A stretch of DNA of 64,000 bases from Oxobacter pfennigii (GTDB lineage Bacteria > Bacillota > Clostridia > Clostridiales > Oxobacteraceae), in contig NZ_LKET01000032.1 in NCBI RefSeq assembly GCF_001317355.1, positions 372,001 to 436,000 of the forward strand. The letters are read 5' to 3'. The translations under genes were made by a program, and so were the position numbers. Shown piece by piece: positions 34,688-44,123 of this stretch (within the stretch, counting starts at the first letter, position 1; each line of letters starts with the position of its first letter). The notes beneath the pieces are model-generated. The model made no database searches. It was not told the origin of the DNA and worked only from the letters and a program-made list of their open reading frames with translations.

Positions 34688-35263
34688 TTAAAATACCTTC
34701 AGCTGAGTTATGGGTATTACAGGCGCAGGATTTTCAAAGTGCTCTCCGATAATTTTCTCCATCCAGATAATATCGTACCAGGTACCAAATTTATAGCCGC
34801 ATTTATTAAAATGACCTGTCAATTTATATCCCAAATGCTCATGAAACTTCATGCTGGTATTGCCAAGATGGGCATCCTCAGCCGATGCATAAGCTATACA
34901 GGCATTTAAGTTTATTATATTCTGCTTTTTTAGAATTTCCTCCAAGGCAAGATACAGTTTTTTGCCCAGACCTTTGCCGCTGTAACCCTGCTTTAAATAT
35001 ATGGAGGTTTCAACTGCCCAGTCATAGGCAGCTCTCTTTTTAAATTCAGAGGCATAGGCATAACCTGCTATATTGCCATCTTTTATTGCAACTATATAAG
35101 GATACATTTTCAAAGTGTCTTTAATCCTTTGTGCAAATTCATCAACTGTGGGCACATCATATTCAAAGGTGATGGCAGTATCCCTTATATAAGGAGCATA
35201 AATATCCAAAATTTCCTTTGCATCCTTTGAAGATGCCATTCTTATTAAAATATTTTCGTCCAT
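34688..35263 (-). CDS. GNAT N-acetyltransferase, phosphinothricin acetyltransferase-like
   Basis: A 191-aa GNAT protein with the acetyl-CoA-binding motif QGYSGKGLGKKLY (about residues 92-104) and the Pat/Bar-type C-terminal pattern EHLGYKLTGHFNKCGYKFGTWYD. These enzymes acetylate phosphinothricin, methionine sulfone or related amino-acid analogues; the true substrate here is unknown. It starts 15 bases after the histidine kinase gene, so it may be read through from that operon. Confidence 0.88.
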   Translation of the reverse strand: MDENILIRMASSKDAKEILDIYAPYIRDTAITFEYDVPTVDEFAQRIKDTLKMYPYIVAIKDGNIAGYAYASEFKKRAAYDWAVETSIYLKQGYSGKGLGKKLYLALEEILKKQNIINLNACIAYASAEDAHLGNTSMKFHEHLGYKLTGHFNKCGYKFGTWYDIIWMEKIIGEHFENPAPVIPITQLKVF

Positions 35264-35278
35264 TGTATAACCTTCTTT

Positions 35279-36739
35279 CTACATTATCTTTTCATATTTC
35301 AGACTGAACCAGAAAGTGCTGCCCTGTCCATTTTGAGACTCTACGCCATAGCTTCCGTCATGTAAGCCCATTATCTTTTTAACAATAGATAACCCCAGTC
35401 CCGTTCCCGTCACTGCTCTCTTATGTTTTTTATCAACTTTATAATACCTGTCCCAGATATAAGGCAAATCCTCAGATGCAATTCCATTACCCGTATCGGA
35501 AACTCCAATTCTCACGGTTTCATTTGATATAACCTGGTCAACTTCAATAACCTTATCTTCACCGGTGTAGTTAATAGCATTGACAAGGAGGTTGTAAAAG
35601 GCCTGAATTATGCTGATTTCATCGGCAAATACCATGACCTCTTCTTCATATTTAAAATTAAACTGATAGCCGTCTTTTCTTGTAAGCTCGGCAATTCTCT
35701 CTATTGTCTCTTTTACCCTTTTTGTTAGATTGAACGGAACCTTGTCTATCTTTTGCATCCCCGATTCCATTTTTGAAATGTCCAGCACATCGTTAACCAG
35801 TGAACTAAGCCTTTGAGTTTCATCCATTATAATCTGCGTCTGCTCTTTTGTTATTTCATCTGGAAAATCATGCATAACTTCGGCATAGCCGTATATAAGG
35901 CTTAAGGGGGTTCTAAGGTCATGAGAAATATTTGCCAGCAGTTCCTGACGCAAGTCTTCCACCTTTTTTAGTTCGTGGGCTGCGGTATTTAAGGTATTTG
36001 AAAGTTCGCTTACCTCAAGGAATCCTTTGCCGTCAAAATGTATACCGTAATTTCCCTTTGCAAGCTCTTTAGCACTTTTATTTATTTCCTCTATGGGCTT
36101 TGATACCTGTTTTGCTATAATCAAAGCCAGTATGGTTGCAAGTATTATCATAATGACGGTGATAAAATAAAGCTGATACCTTAAGGTCTGGACTGTAGCA
36201 TTTAAAGGGGTGATAACAGATTCCATAAAAACAGCTATATTTTGCCCTGAGGAATCAACTGCCAGTTTTACATATATAAGGGATTGCATGGCTCGCTCTT
36301 CATGAAAAGGCAGCCTTCCTGTAAAGCCCTCGTTCCTCCCGGGGCGGCGGGGCGGCTGTACAGTCACATATTCATAAAATTCACCCTTTTGATTCTGAGC
36401 GCCTAAAATCAAAGCCAGCCTATCCAAATCCGACATCTTGAAAATCACACTGTCATTTAGTACATCGGACAGATACAAAATATGGCCCTTTTCATCAATG
36501 ACTTCTATATTTACGTTAAAGTCCTTGGATATGCCGGTGATAAGCTCTGAAAGATTTTTATTGTCTATATTATCAACTATGGAATTGGCACCGCTTTTTA
36601 TCTGCATTATTTTAATATTCCTGTAAAAGGAATCTAAAAAAACCGTTTGAAACATCCATAAAATCGTTAGAAGAAGGACACAAAAACCGGACAAAAATAA
36701 AAATACTTTCCACTTTAAGTGCAGTTTGTTTATATTCAT
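35279..36739 (-). CDS. sensor histidine kinase (HAMP-HisKA-HATPase)
   Basis: A 486-aa kinase: two membrane segments (about residues 12-32 and 186-206) around a ~150-residue extracellular sensor domain, a HAMP linker with KQVSKPIEEINKSAKELAKG, HisKA with LLANISHDLRTPLSLIYGYA (His near 274) and an HATPase domain with NLLVNAINYTGED, VSDTGNGI and GTGLGLSI. It is separated by three bases from its OmpR-type regulator. The unit follows a VTC/DUF4956 cluster and may regulate it. Confidence 0.93.
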   Translation of the reverse strand: MNINKLHLKWKVFLFLSGFCVLLLTILWMFQTVFLDSFYRNIKIMQIKSGANSIVDNIDNKNLSELITGISKDFNVNIEVIDEKGHILYLSDVLNDSVIFKMSDLDRLALILGAQNQKGEFYEYVTVQPPRRPGRNEGFTGRLPFHEERAMQSLIYVKLAVDSSGQNIAVFMESVITPLNATVQTLRYQLYFITVIMIILATILALIIAKQVSKPIEEINKSAKELAKGNYGIHFDGKGFLEVSELSNTLNTAAHELKKVEDLRQELLANISHDLRTPLSLIYGYAEVMHDFPDEITKEQTQIIMDETQRLSSLVNDVLDISKMESGMQKIDKVPFNLTKRVKETIERIAELTRKDGYQFNFKYEEEVMVFADEISIIQAFYNLLVNAINYTGEDKVIEVDQVISNETVRIGVSDTGNGIASEDLPYIWDRYYKVDKKHKRAVTGTGLGLSIVKKIMGLHDGSYGVESQNGQGSTFWFSLKYEKIM

Positions 36740-36742
36740 AAT

Positions 36743-37429
36743 TTATCCCTCAAATCTGTATCCCACACCGCGTATCGTAGTGATTAGTCCGGCATATGAA
36801 CCCAATGAATGCCTTAAAAGCTTTATATGGGTATCGAGGGTTCTGGCATCTCCATAGTAATCGTAACCCCATACCTCATCTAGAAGTTTCTCTCTTGCTA
36901 CAGCGATATTTTTATTGCGTATTAAGAAAAAAAGAAGGTCATATTCCTTTGGTGCCAGATTAACCTGCCTGCCATCTATAAATACCCTGTAAGCAGTCAT
37001 ATCAGCTTCAAAGCCGTCTTTTATAAAAATTTCATGATCGTCCTTTTCTTCCTGTACAGCTGATTTAGCAGCTCTCCTTAATATGGCATTTACACGCATC
37101 ATGACCTCTTTTGAAGAAAATGGTTTTACCACATAATCATCTATTCCAAGTTCAAATCCCCGAAGCTTGTCATATTCCTCTCCTTTTGCAGAAAGCATGA
37201 GTACAGGCACATCCCCAAACTCTTTTATCCGTCTCACTGCGGAAAAACCGTCCAGGTCAGGCATCATTATGTCCATAATGATTAAATCAAACTGAATTTT
37301 TTGGCACATTTCAACGGCTTCCATACCGTCGCCGGCTTCGAAAACTTCATGGCCTTCAAATATGGCATACCTTTTTAAAACGGATCTTAAGGCGCTTTCA
37401 TCATCACATATTAAAACTTTAGCCATCAT
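36743..37429 (-). CDS. OmpR-family response regulator
   Basis: A 228-aa regulator with receiver domain (ICDDESALR pocket; phospho-acceptor Asp in LIIMDIMMPDLDG near residue 52; MLSAKG; YVVKPF) and a winged-helix DNA-binding domain ending LDTHIKLLRHSLG and TIRGVGYRFEG. The ATG at 37429 has a GAGG upstream; the frame extends to 37477 without a ribosome site. It lies 54 bases after the DUF4956 gene and directly before its kinase. Confidence 0.93.
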   Translation of the reverse strand: MMAKVLICDDESALRSVLKRYAIFEGHEVFEAGDGMEAVEMCQKIQFDLIIMDIMMPDLDGFSAVRRIKEFGDVPVLMLSAKGEEYDKLRGFELGIDDYVVKPFSSKEVMMRVNAILRRAAKSAVQEEKDDHEIFIKDGFEADMTAYRVFIDGRQVNLAPKEYDLLFFLIRNKNIAVAREKLLDEVWGYDYYGDARTLDTHIKLLRHSLGSYAGLITTIRGVGYRFEG

Positions 37430-37483
37430 AACCCACCTCGATGTTATAATATCACACAAAATCCATTTATTAAACATGCTTCA

Positions 37484-38173
37484 TCAGAAAGATGAAGCAT
37501 TATCATAATTAATCACCTGCAGAGCAATGTTTAAATTGCCGTTTTTGCATCTTAATTTGTCCATGAAGCGCTTGGAATTCTTCATATCCTTTAAAACTAC
37601 ATTATAGGATAATTCAAAGAGAGTGCCATACTCTGCTGTTTTTATTTTATATAATTCAAAGGTGCTTGTGTACTCATTCAATATTTCTTCAAAGGCACCC
37701 TCATACTCCATATCCTCGGGAACAAGGATTTTCAGCCTCATGTACTTATTATTTCTTCCGCCAAAATTGGTTTTATTAAGAATTATCATCACAAGGCACA
37801 GTACGAAGGCAAAAAGGGCTGCATAGCCTATATACCCCATCCCGCAGGCCAAGCCTGTGCCCAGAGTAAAAAATACATATGCTATATCCTTGGAATCTCC
37901 GGGAGCACTTCTGAAACGTATCAGGCTGAAAGCGCCTGCAAGGCTGAAAGCTCTCGCCACATTGTTGCCTATCAATAGTATAATCATAGCTATAATGGCA
38001 GGGAGCATTATAAGGGTGACTGTAAAATTCTTGTTGTATTCTTCTTTTTTATGTGTATACATATACACCAGGCTTATAAATACTCCCAGCAAAAGTGCGC
38101 TTATTATAATGGCTATTGTTCCATTGAATGTAAGGGATTCGCTGACTGAATTTGAAAATAACATATCCAACAT
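37484..38173 (-). CDS. DUF4956 membrane protein
   Basis: A 229-aa protein with four predicted N-terminal membrane segments and the family motif LAGAFSLIRFRSAPGDSKDI (about residues 78-97), then a soluble C-terminal domain of about 80 residues. DUF4956 proteins are regularly found beside VTC-type polyphosphate polymerase genes, as here, and their role is unknown. It starts right at the stop of the VTC gene, with AAGGAG inside it, so the two are coupled. Confidence 0.88.
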   Translation of the reverse strand: MLDMLFSNSVSESLTFNGTIAIIISALLLGVFISLVYMYTHKKEEYNKNFTVTLIMLPAIIAMIILLIGNNVARAFSLAGAFSLIRFRSAPGDSKDIAYVFFTLGTGLACGMGYIGYAALFAFVLCLVMIILNKTNFGGRNNKYMRLKILVPEDMEYEGAFEEILNEYTSTFELYKIKTAEYGTLFELSYNVVLKDMKNSKRFMDKLRCKNGNLNIALQVINYDNASSF

Positions 38174-38908
38174 TTAAATCACTCCTTGAAAATCAATCTT
38201 TTTTATATATCGCTTGTATTCATTCCCGTATTTGGAAAAACTAGTGCTGAAAACTTTCATTTCCGAGAGGCATCTGCACAGCCAGAGAGGTATACTCGAA
38301 CCCAATTTTATCTCCATGATATATTCATCATCATCGATTAGTTTACTTCCGAAATTACCGCCGGTGAAATTTAAATTATCTCTTCTGGTCAAAATATTTC
38401 TGTCAAAGGACACCCTGAAGTCTTTATTTTGCTTATCAAAAAAGGCAATTCTTTCATAGCTTATGAATACCTTAGGCTTTGCATCATTTATCCTTAGAAA
38501 TTCCTTTATTTCTTCCAGCACCTGTCTGTCAAGGTAATTATCCGTTTCAGAGTATATGCCTGTATTTATAAATTTCATAGCAGCATCATAGGGAATAGTA
38601 GCACGCCTCTTTGCCACGGTGCCGCCTATTTTCTTTTTTAATTCGAAGAATACCTTATCACTGCCTTCTGTCGGCATTTCATATGTCCTGAGCCTCAATT
38701 TTTCCTTGAAATACGGCTTGCTTATGGAATGCTTTATAATTTCATCATCCTCTGTGTCAAAATACAGGTTATATATGGTATAGCTTTTATTATCCCGGCA
38801 ATATTTATCCGGAACCATATACTCTTCAAGTACCTTGCATAAGGCTTCAAACTGCTCAAAATTAATCCGGTATTTTATTTCTTTTCTTTTAAAAGTTTTG
38901 ATTGACAT
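38174..38908 (-). CDS. VTC domain-containing polyphosphate polymerase-like protein
   Basis: A 244-aa protein with the VTC tunnel-fold pattern: basic residues in RKEIKYRI (about 8-15), KLRLRTYEM, FFELKKKIGGTVAKRRA, YERIAFFDK and RVSFDRNILTRRD, and the acidic YIMEIKLGSS near the end. Yeast Vtc4 uses this fold to make polyphosphate from ATP; bacterial homologues are mostly untested. It sits between a secreted carbohydrate-binding lipoprotein and DUF4956 in one likely operon. Confidence 0.88.
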   Translation of the reverse strand: MSIKTFKRKEIKYRINFEQFEALCKVLEEYMVPDKYCRDNKSYTIYNLYFDTEDDEIIKHSISKPYFKEKLRLRTYEMPTEGSDKVFFELKKKIGGTVAKRRATIPYDAAMKFINTGIYSETDNYLDRQVLEEIKEFLRINDAKPKVFISYERIAFFDKQNKDFRVSFDRNILTRRDNLNFTGGNFGSKLIDDDEYIMEIKLGSSIPLWLCRCLSEMKVFSTSFSKYGNEYKRYIKKIDFQGVI

Positions 38909-38945
38909 ATTAAATCACCCTTTACATCCTTATATCCTAGACTGC

Positions 38946-40781
38946 TCAAGCTCCCGGCTGTCTTGCACCCTCCGGCCTTTGAGGCCTTTCACTGCCGGGT
39001 GCTCCTGTATTAAAGCCTCCGCCTTGAGGGTTTCCTCCCTGCGGACCCCTGCTTTGATTGGTTGTCACTCCGGATTCATTTACGTAAGTAACCGTATCCG
39101 ATAAGCTGAATGAAACAATCTGACTTTCGTTGCTGTACAGGGTATAGTTTGAGCCGGTTTTTAAATCCGGTGCGGATATTACAATAGTCCCGAATTGCTT
39201 TGCCGGAGCAAAAGATATAATCTCTTTACCGTTATCATCTTTTAATGTGATTTTTGTACCTGCTTGCTGTACTGTTGAAAAATACATCATTATTGAAGGC
39301 TGAGTTGAGCTTGTATCAGGAGTTTGGGCCATACCGCTGCTGCCGGACGCTATGAGTATTCCTCCGCTTATGGTAAATTGCCTGTCATAATCAATGGCAC
39401 CATTACCGCTGTTTACAGGACCTTCTACATAAACTGCCCCTCCTGTCATATTGACGGAACCATTGGAATCAAGTCCGTCTCCCCCGGAATTTAAATATAT
39501 TTCCCCGCCGTTTAATGTCAAAAGCCCCGAAGAATCGTTTACATTAAACCCGTCATCCCTTGCATTCATATTGATTTTGCCGCTATTTACAGTTATATCT
39601 ACACCCTCGATGCTTTCATAACTGTTTTTAATATCGATGATGCCTCCATTAATGGTAATACCGGCATCTGAATGTATTCCGTCATCATCTGTACTTGCGG
39701 CAATGGTTCCTCCGTTTATTATGATATTACCGCCGCTGTGGATAGAATCATCGCTGTTTGATAAAGTAAAGGTGCCGTTGTTTATAATCATTCCGCCAGT
39801 GGCTTTTAAGCCTTTCATACTGTCTGAGTCTTCATTAGGGGTTGTATCTTGAGTCTGCTGGAGTTCCCTTCCAATTCTTCCCGACCATTCTGTATTCTCG
39901 TTAATGACTTTGCCGGTATATCCTCCCCCTGTGGTTATATTGAATATACCTCCGTCTATTTGTAATGTACTATAGGCCTGTATACCATCGTTGTTTGCGG
40001 TTATGGTATATACCCCTTCCTTTATTATCACGTTTCCCTTATTTTCATCGGTGTCATTTGTGGAACGCATACCGTCTTTGCCAGCAATAATTGTCACATC
40101 GGCCTTTTCTATAGCTAGAATATCCTTGCCTACGATACCATCGGCTTTTGAATTGATTTTAATAGTACCGTCTGTTATTTTAAGGTCATCCTTGCTGGTT
40201 ATACCGTCATTGTAATCAGAGGTGACACTTATGGTACCGCTGCCTGTTATTGTAAGGTTCGCCTTTGAAAAAATGGCGGCACTGGGCTCACCGTTCTCAT
40301 CAGCTGTACTTTCGCTCCCCTGGTAAACATTATTTGAGGTTTCATTTTCCAGAATAAGCACAGCCTTTTTGGCTTCTTTTATATATATAGGGGCTGAAGC
40401 CGAATTTGAAATATTGATATTATTTAATATCAAAAATACAGTTCCTTCATCCTTGGTTTTATCGACTTCAACTGTCAGGCTTCCTTCCTTCAAGGTGCCG
40501 GTTATTTCGTATATGCCGCTTTTATCAATTGAAGCCGAGCCCTTGCTTAAATCGATTGTCTCATAGCTTCCGCTCTTCCAATCAAAATAATAATCATCCT
40601 TTTCATATTCAACTGTCACGGCCTGTATAGCATTTACAGTGCTTTCTGCTTCAATATTATTGGTATTTGAATTTTTACTGCCTTCTCCTCCGGTATTAGC
40701 AGCAGTACAGGATGTAATTACTGCAACGCTAATTATAAAAGAGGACAGCATCAATAGGCTTTTATTTTTCAAATCAAACAA
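38946..40781 (-). CDS. secreted carbohydrate-binding-domain lipoprotein (DUF4353 type)
   Basis: A 611-aa surface protein with a lipoprotein signal (hydrophobic stretch then ITSC, Cys about residue 25). The body is a right-handed beta-helix-like array of short repeats of the form IxINGGxI/DDGIHSD (for example TINGGIIDIKNSYESIEG), typical of the carbohydrate-binding-domain (DUF4353) family. The C-terminal tail is Gly/Pro/Gln-rich (near residues 580-611). It is the first gene of a cluster with VTC, DUF4956 and a two-component system, the same companions seen with CotH-type genes elsewhere. Confidence 0.85.
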   Translation of the reverse strand: MFDLKNKSLLMLSSFIISVAVITSCTAANTGGEGSKNSNTNNIEAESTVNAIQAVTVEYEKDDYYFDWKSGSYETIDLSKGSASIDKSGIYEITGTLKEGSLTVEVDKTKDEGTVFLILNNINISNSASAPIYIKEAKKAVLILENETSNNVYQGSESTADENGEPSAAIFSKANLTITGSGTISVTSDYNDGITSKDDLKITDGTIKINSKADGIVGKDILAIEKADVTIIAGKDGMRSTNDTDENKGNVIIKEGVYTITANNDGIQAYSTLQIDGGIFNITTGGGYTGKVINENTEWSGRIGRELQQTQDTTPNEDSDSMKGLKATGGMIINNGTFTLSNSDDSIHSGGNIIINGGTIAASTDDDGIHSDAGITINGGIIDIKNSYESIEGVDITVNSGKINMNARDDGFNVNDSSGLLTLNGGEIYLNSGGDGLDSNGSVNMTGGAVYVEGPVNSGNGAIDYDRQFTISGGILIASGSSGMAQTPDTSSTQPSIMMYFSTVQQAGTKITLKDDNGKEIISFAPAKQFGTIVISAPDLKTGSNYTLYSNESQIVSFSLSDTVTYVNESGVTTNQSRGPQGGNPQGGGFNTGAPGSERPQRPEGARQPGA

Positions 40782-40857
40782 CCTCCTTAGCTTGTATGGG
40801 ATAAGTATAAGTGTTCAATATGTATTTTAATTGTCGGTAATGTGAATTTTGGCTGAA

Positions 40858-40881
40858 TAAAAAAAGAATACTTTCGTATTC
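40858..40881 (-). terminator. rho-independent terminator of the P-loop kinase-like gene
   Basis: On the minus strand GAATAC GAAA GTATTC is followed by seven T residues, about 15 bases after the stop at 40897. Confidence 0.8.
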
Positions 40882-40896
40882 CTTCATGAACTTCTA

Positions 40897-41397
40897 TTAT
40901 TTTAGTTTATCCTTTATAAGCTGTGCTGCTTCTTTAGCTGAAATATTGCTGGCATCTATTTTTATAGTATCAAGATTTTGATATAAAGGGATTCTCTCTA
41001 TACTTCTTTTAATTATATCCTCTGTCCTGATTCCCTTTTTCACATCTTCAAAAAGCCTGTCTGTTAAAGCTTTCTCATTTACAATCAATGAAAATACTTT
41101 TACTGATGTACCAGATGTATCAAGCCTTGATAAAACCTCATCGATAATGCTTTGCTCATGCATGACCCAGCAAAATATTATATTTTCATACTCAGAGCAT
41201 TTTATAAAATTGTTCAAAATATGGGCGATATTATCATGGACCATTTCCTTAGTTTCCTCTGTTACCGTAAAGGGCTGCATGTCCCAGCACCAGTCACCGT
41301 CTAGAAACACATTGCAGGGCAAAATGTTTTTAAGCTCGCTGCTTACTGTACTTTTGCCGGCACCCATTGTACCGCTTATTAAAATCAATTTTTTCAA
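40897..41397 (-). CDS. P-loop NTPase, small nucleoside-kinase-like protein
   Basis: A 166-aa protein with Walker A GTMGAGKSTVSSEL (about residues 9-22), an acidic LDGDWCWDMQPF segment where small kinases bind substrate, and an RTEDIIKRSIERI lid-like helix. It resembles AAA_33/adenylylsulfate-kinase-like small-molecule kinases; substrate unknown. The likely start is TTG at 41397 with GGGAG eight bases upstream; an ATG at 41415 has no ribosome site. Confidence 0.75.
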   Translation of the reverse strand: MKKLILISGTMGAGKSTVSSELKNILPCNVFLDGDWCWDMQPFTVTEETKEMVHDNIAHILNNFIKCSEYENIIFCWVMHEQSIIDEVLSRLDTSGTSVKVFSLIVNEKALTDRLFEDVKKGIRTEDIIKRSIERIPLYQNLDTIKIDASNISAKEAAQLIKDKLK

Positions 41398-41497
41398 AAT
41401 AACATCTCCCAACATTAATATAAAGTAATTTATATATTAAGTATAACAAAATAAGAGGACTTGCACCCAAAGGTAGAAATCCTTTATAAAATCATAT

Positions 41498-41887
41498 TTA
41501 CTTTTTTTCCTCAATAATAACGGTATAGGGCTGAGCAGAATTAATGGTCAGATAATATTCGCCGCTGCCTCTTTGAACACTGCTGTCTTTGGATTCCCCG
41601 ATGACATTTGCCGCCACGTCAACCAAACTTTTATCCGGTTTGTAGATATATATCTGAAAGTTCATTGCTCCATAGTCTCCGGGCTTTGTATCCCAGGATA
41701 TTCTCCATTCGGATGAGGTTATTTCAAAGGTTCCGGTATCTTTTATGCTATTTCCCTCAAAGCGTGTAACTTCTGTCCATTTTACTTCGGTATTAGCCGC
41801 ATTGTTATTGCCGGTCCCCACTCGTTCACTACAGCCTGTTAAAGTAAATAAATATAGAAATGTAATTAATAGTACAGGTTTTTTCAT
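41498..41887 (-). CDS. small hypothetical lipoprotein
   Basis: A 129-aa secreted protein with signal MKKPVLLITFLYLFTLTGCS; the lipidated Cys is residue 19. The mature part is a single beta-rich domain ending in GSGEYYLTINSAQPYTVIIE, like small beta-sandwich lipoproteins of Firmicutes. Function unknown. It is a single gene between the kinase-like and flavin reductase genes. Confidence 0.75.
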   Translation of the reverse strand: MKKPVLLITFLYLFTLTGCSERVGTGNNNAANTEVKWTEVTRFEGNSIKDTGTFEITSSEWRISWDTKPGDYGAMNFQIYIYKPDKSLVDVAANVIGESKDSSVQRGSGEYYLTINSAQPYTVIIEEKK

Positions 41888-41968
41888 TAAATAACCTCCC
41901 TCAATTTATATTACCTTTATTTTGTGCTGAAATTACCCATCTATTCAGTACAAATTGGTGCAGACATT

Positions 41969-41996
41969 AAAAAACTGCCCTTCAGGGCAGTTTTTT
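41969..41996 (-). terminator. bidirectional-type terminator after the FMN reductase gene
   Basis: AAAACTGCCC TTCA GGGCAGTTTT is a near-perfect palindrome with A- and T-runs on both sides, 15 bases after the reductase stop. Confidence 0.85.
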
Positions 41997-42010
41997 ATGA
42001 TATTTATAAA

Positions 42011-42574
42011 TTATTTCTTTTTCTCTTCTATGAAACGAATAAATGCATCGGCCTGCTTTTCAAGATAAGGAGCACTGGCAGTCAATAATAGATTCCCACC
42101 TTCATCCAACTGCTGCATAACATTGGGTATAGTCAAGCGAGGGACATTCATTATGTGCATATTTAAAAAGCTTATCAGAGTAACCAGATGATCCTGGGCA
42201 ATTCCCGTACCTGACATACTGGGTGTGACACCGCTTATTGCCGCCGGCTTTCCCGATAAAAGAGGCGGTATGTCACGGCTTACAGACCGTGAAAGCCAGT
42301 CAATTAAATTTTTCAATACTCCCGGAAAATAGTGGTTGTATTCGGGTGTAAAAAACCATATACCGTCTGCCGCCTTGACAATATCTCGAACGCGCTTCAC
42401 GGCTTCCGGTGCAGGAAACTCCGTATCCTGATTGAAAAGGGGTACATCTGAGTATTCAAGGATCTCGAATTCTGCTCTGCCACCTATAATTTCCTTGGCT
42501 TTTTTTGCTAACTGTCTATTGAATGAGTCTTTTCTCAATGAACCTACAATAGCTATGATAGAAGGTTTTCCCAT
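42011..42574 (-). CDS. NADPH-dependent FMN reductase
   Basis: A 187-aa flavodoxin-fold protein with the FMN-binding motif VGSLRKDSFNRQLAKKA (about residues 10-26), FFTPEYNHYFPGVLKNLIDW (about 76-95) and SGKPAAISGVTPSMSGT. It belongs to the ArsH/YieF/chromate-reductase family that reduces quinones, azo dyes or metals with NAD(P)H. ATG at 42574 has a GGAG at nine bases; the frame start TTG at 42589 lacks support. Confidence 0.9.
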   Translation of the reverse strand: MGKPSIIAIVGSLRKDSFNRQLAKKAKEIIGGRAEFEILEYSDVPLFNQDTEFPAPEAVKRVRDIVKAADGIWFFTPEYNHYFPGVLKNLIDWLSRSVSRDIPPLLSGKPAAISGVTPSMSGTGIAQDHLVTLISFLNMHIMNVPRLTIPNVMQQLDEGGNLLLTASAPYLEKQADAFIRFIEEKKK

Positions 42575-42644
42575 GATTCTCAACTCCAATCATTTCGTTT
42601 AAACTATTATACCATCATTATGAAATAAAATTAAACATTAATAT

Positions 42645-42664
42645 AAGGGAGCCTAGGCTCCCTT
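42645..42664 (-). terminator. hairpin terminator after the CotF-like gene
   Basis: AAGGGAGCC TA GGCTCCCTT is a perfect palindrome just after the stop of the coat-protein gene. Confidence 0.7.
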
Positions 42665-42668
42665 ATGA

Positions 42669-43148
42669 TTATTGGACGTTGTACATTCCCTTGCTTTCCA
42701 TATATTTAAATATGGACTCACCATGTTTTTGCTCTTCTTTTTGTATATGGTTCAGTACATCGCGGACTCTTGGATCCCTGAACTCGAAAATTGCAGTATC
42801 GTAAGTACCCGAAACATATTTTTCTGCCATCAGTAAATCCTTGCACATGCTGGCATCAGAAAAGTTAATTCCGCCTGCCTGGGCATTATTGTTCATGTTC
42901 TGGTTTGCCGGCTGCTGCTGTGAGCCTTGGTTTTGCTGCTGGTTCATTTGAGGAATTGTTCCGCTTAGCAATTGATTTATGGTATCTAAATGTGTTCGTT
43001 CAGCCTGGGCATTGGTATTGAATAATTGCTGCAATTGAACGTCTTTTGCAAGATTTGCATAGTTAGTATACTTTTCAATGCACATCTGCTCATGGCTTTT
43101 TTCATCTTCTAAGAGCATTCTTTCTTTTGTTGATAAAGTAAAATCCAT
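42669..43148 (-). CDS. CotF-family spore coat protein
   Basis: A 159-aa protein of the Coat_F family: an N-terminal helical part with LEDEKSHEQMCIEKYTNYA (about residues 13-31), a Gln/Asn-rich linker (about 68-92) and a C-terminal helical part with CKDLLMAEKYVSGTYDTAI and KEEQKHGESIFKYME. The two halves form a ferritin-like helical bundle. It implies a sporulating host. It is a single gene with its own terminator. Confidence 0.88.
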   Translation of the reverse strand: MDFTLSTKERMLLEDEKSHEQMCIEKYTNYANLAKDVQLQQLFNTNAQAERTHLDTINQLLSGTIPQMNQQQNQGSQQQPANQNMNNNAQAGGINFSDASMCKDLLMAEKYVSGTYDTAIFEFRDPRVRDVLNHIQKEEQKHGESIFKYMESKGMYNVQ

Positions 43149-43268
43149 AATATCACACCTCCAAACCTATTTTTTGCATATTTGTTTTTATTTTATACCC
43201 GGATATCATAGATGACGCTGAAAAATAACGCATAAAAATAAGAATGAAGGTTTTATAATAATTAAGAT

Positions 43269-44123
43269 TTATTCCAGAATATTGCTTATAATATCCTTTG
43301 GAATAATAAATTCGGGAGAACCTGAGGCACCCGGTGCCACCTCATATTTATCGAAACATATTACCAAATCTCCTCTATTATCAATGTAGAAATTCTGGTC
43401 CGGCTTAATTTGGGTAAAGGGTTCGGCGAAGCTATCTTCTTCCAGCCAGAACATATTTTCTCCTGCCTCATTTTGCCTTTTCATTTCGGAAAGGATATAT
43501 TGGCTTAATACGTTTACATAATCGGCGTTTTCTTTAAATAATGAAGGCAATGTTAAAAGCTCTCCGTTTTTTTTGTTTATGGTATAAAATTTATGAATTG
43601 TCGACGATGAGCCCACAGTATTCAGCAAATACACATCAATTGCTAAAATATTATCGTTATCCGTTAAAATTTGATAATTATATTCTATACCCATATGAGC
43701 TTCTGGATCTGCCTTTTTTATTTCTTTATAATCCTTTTCAAACTCTGAAATAATAAGATTTGCATTTTCCTTAAAGTCGTTATTAATCCTGTCCTGCAGC
43801 TCTTTATCCAGCAGACCTTCTATTTTAGGTGTAACAACATCCGCTGAAAAATTGCCGTCATTTATCTGATATCTTCCAAAGGTTAATATCTTAACTACAG
43901 GCTCCATCCCGCTGATACTTGCCATGCTTTTTGCAAAAGCCGGAATTCCGTTAAGCGCTCCTATAAATACTCCCAGAAAAACTGCTGCACACGCAGCTGA
44001 TTTTATAACTTTTTTCATAATAAACCTTATTTTTATAATCCTGCTGATCCTCACTTTTAATCGTTCCGGCGCTTTTATATTCTTATATTCTGTTTTTAGT
44101 TCTTCCAACCGGCGAGTCATCAT
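43269..44123 (-). CDS. RsiV-like anti-sigma factor (DUF3298 domain)
   Basis: A 284-aa protein with a short cytoplasmic N-terminus, one membrane segment (about residues 36-60) and an extracellular DUF4163/DUF3298 domain with GIEYNYQILTDNDNILAIDV, YTINKKNGELLTLPSLF and FDKYEVAPGASGSPEFIIP. This is the architecture of RsiV, which holds an ECF sigma factor inactive until lysozyme binding triggers its cleavage. It overlaps the sigma factor gene by four bases, supporting the pairing. Confidence 0.88.
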   Translation of the reverse strand: MMTRRLEELKTEYKNIKAPERLKVRISRIIKIRFIMKKVIKSAACAAVFLGVFIGALNGIPAFAKSMASISGMEPVVKILTFGRYQINDGNFSADVVTPKIEGLLDKELQDRINNDFKENANLIISEFEKDYKEIKKADPEAHMGIEYNYQILTDNDNILAIDVYLLNTVGSSSTIHKFYTINKKNGELLTLPSLFKENADYVNVLSQYILSEMKRQNEAGENMFWLEEDSFAEPFTQIKPDQNFYIDNRGDLVICFDKYEVAPGASGSPEFIIPKDIISNILE

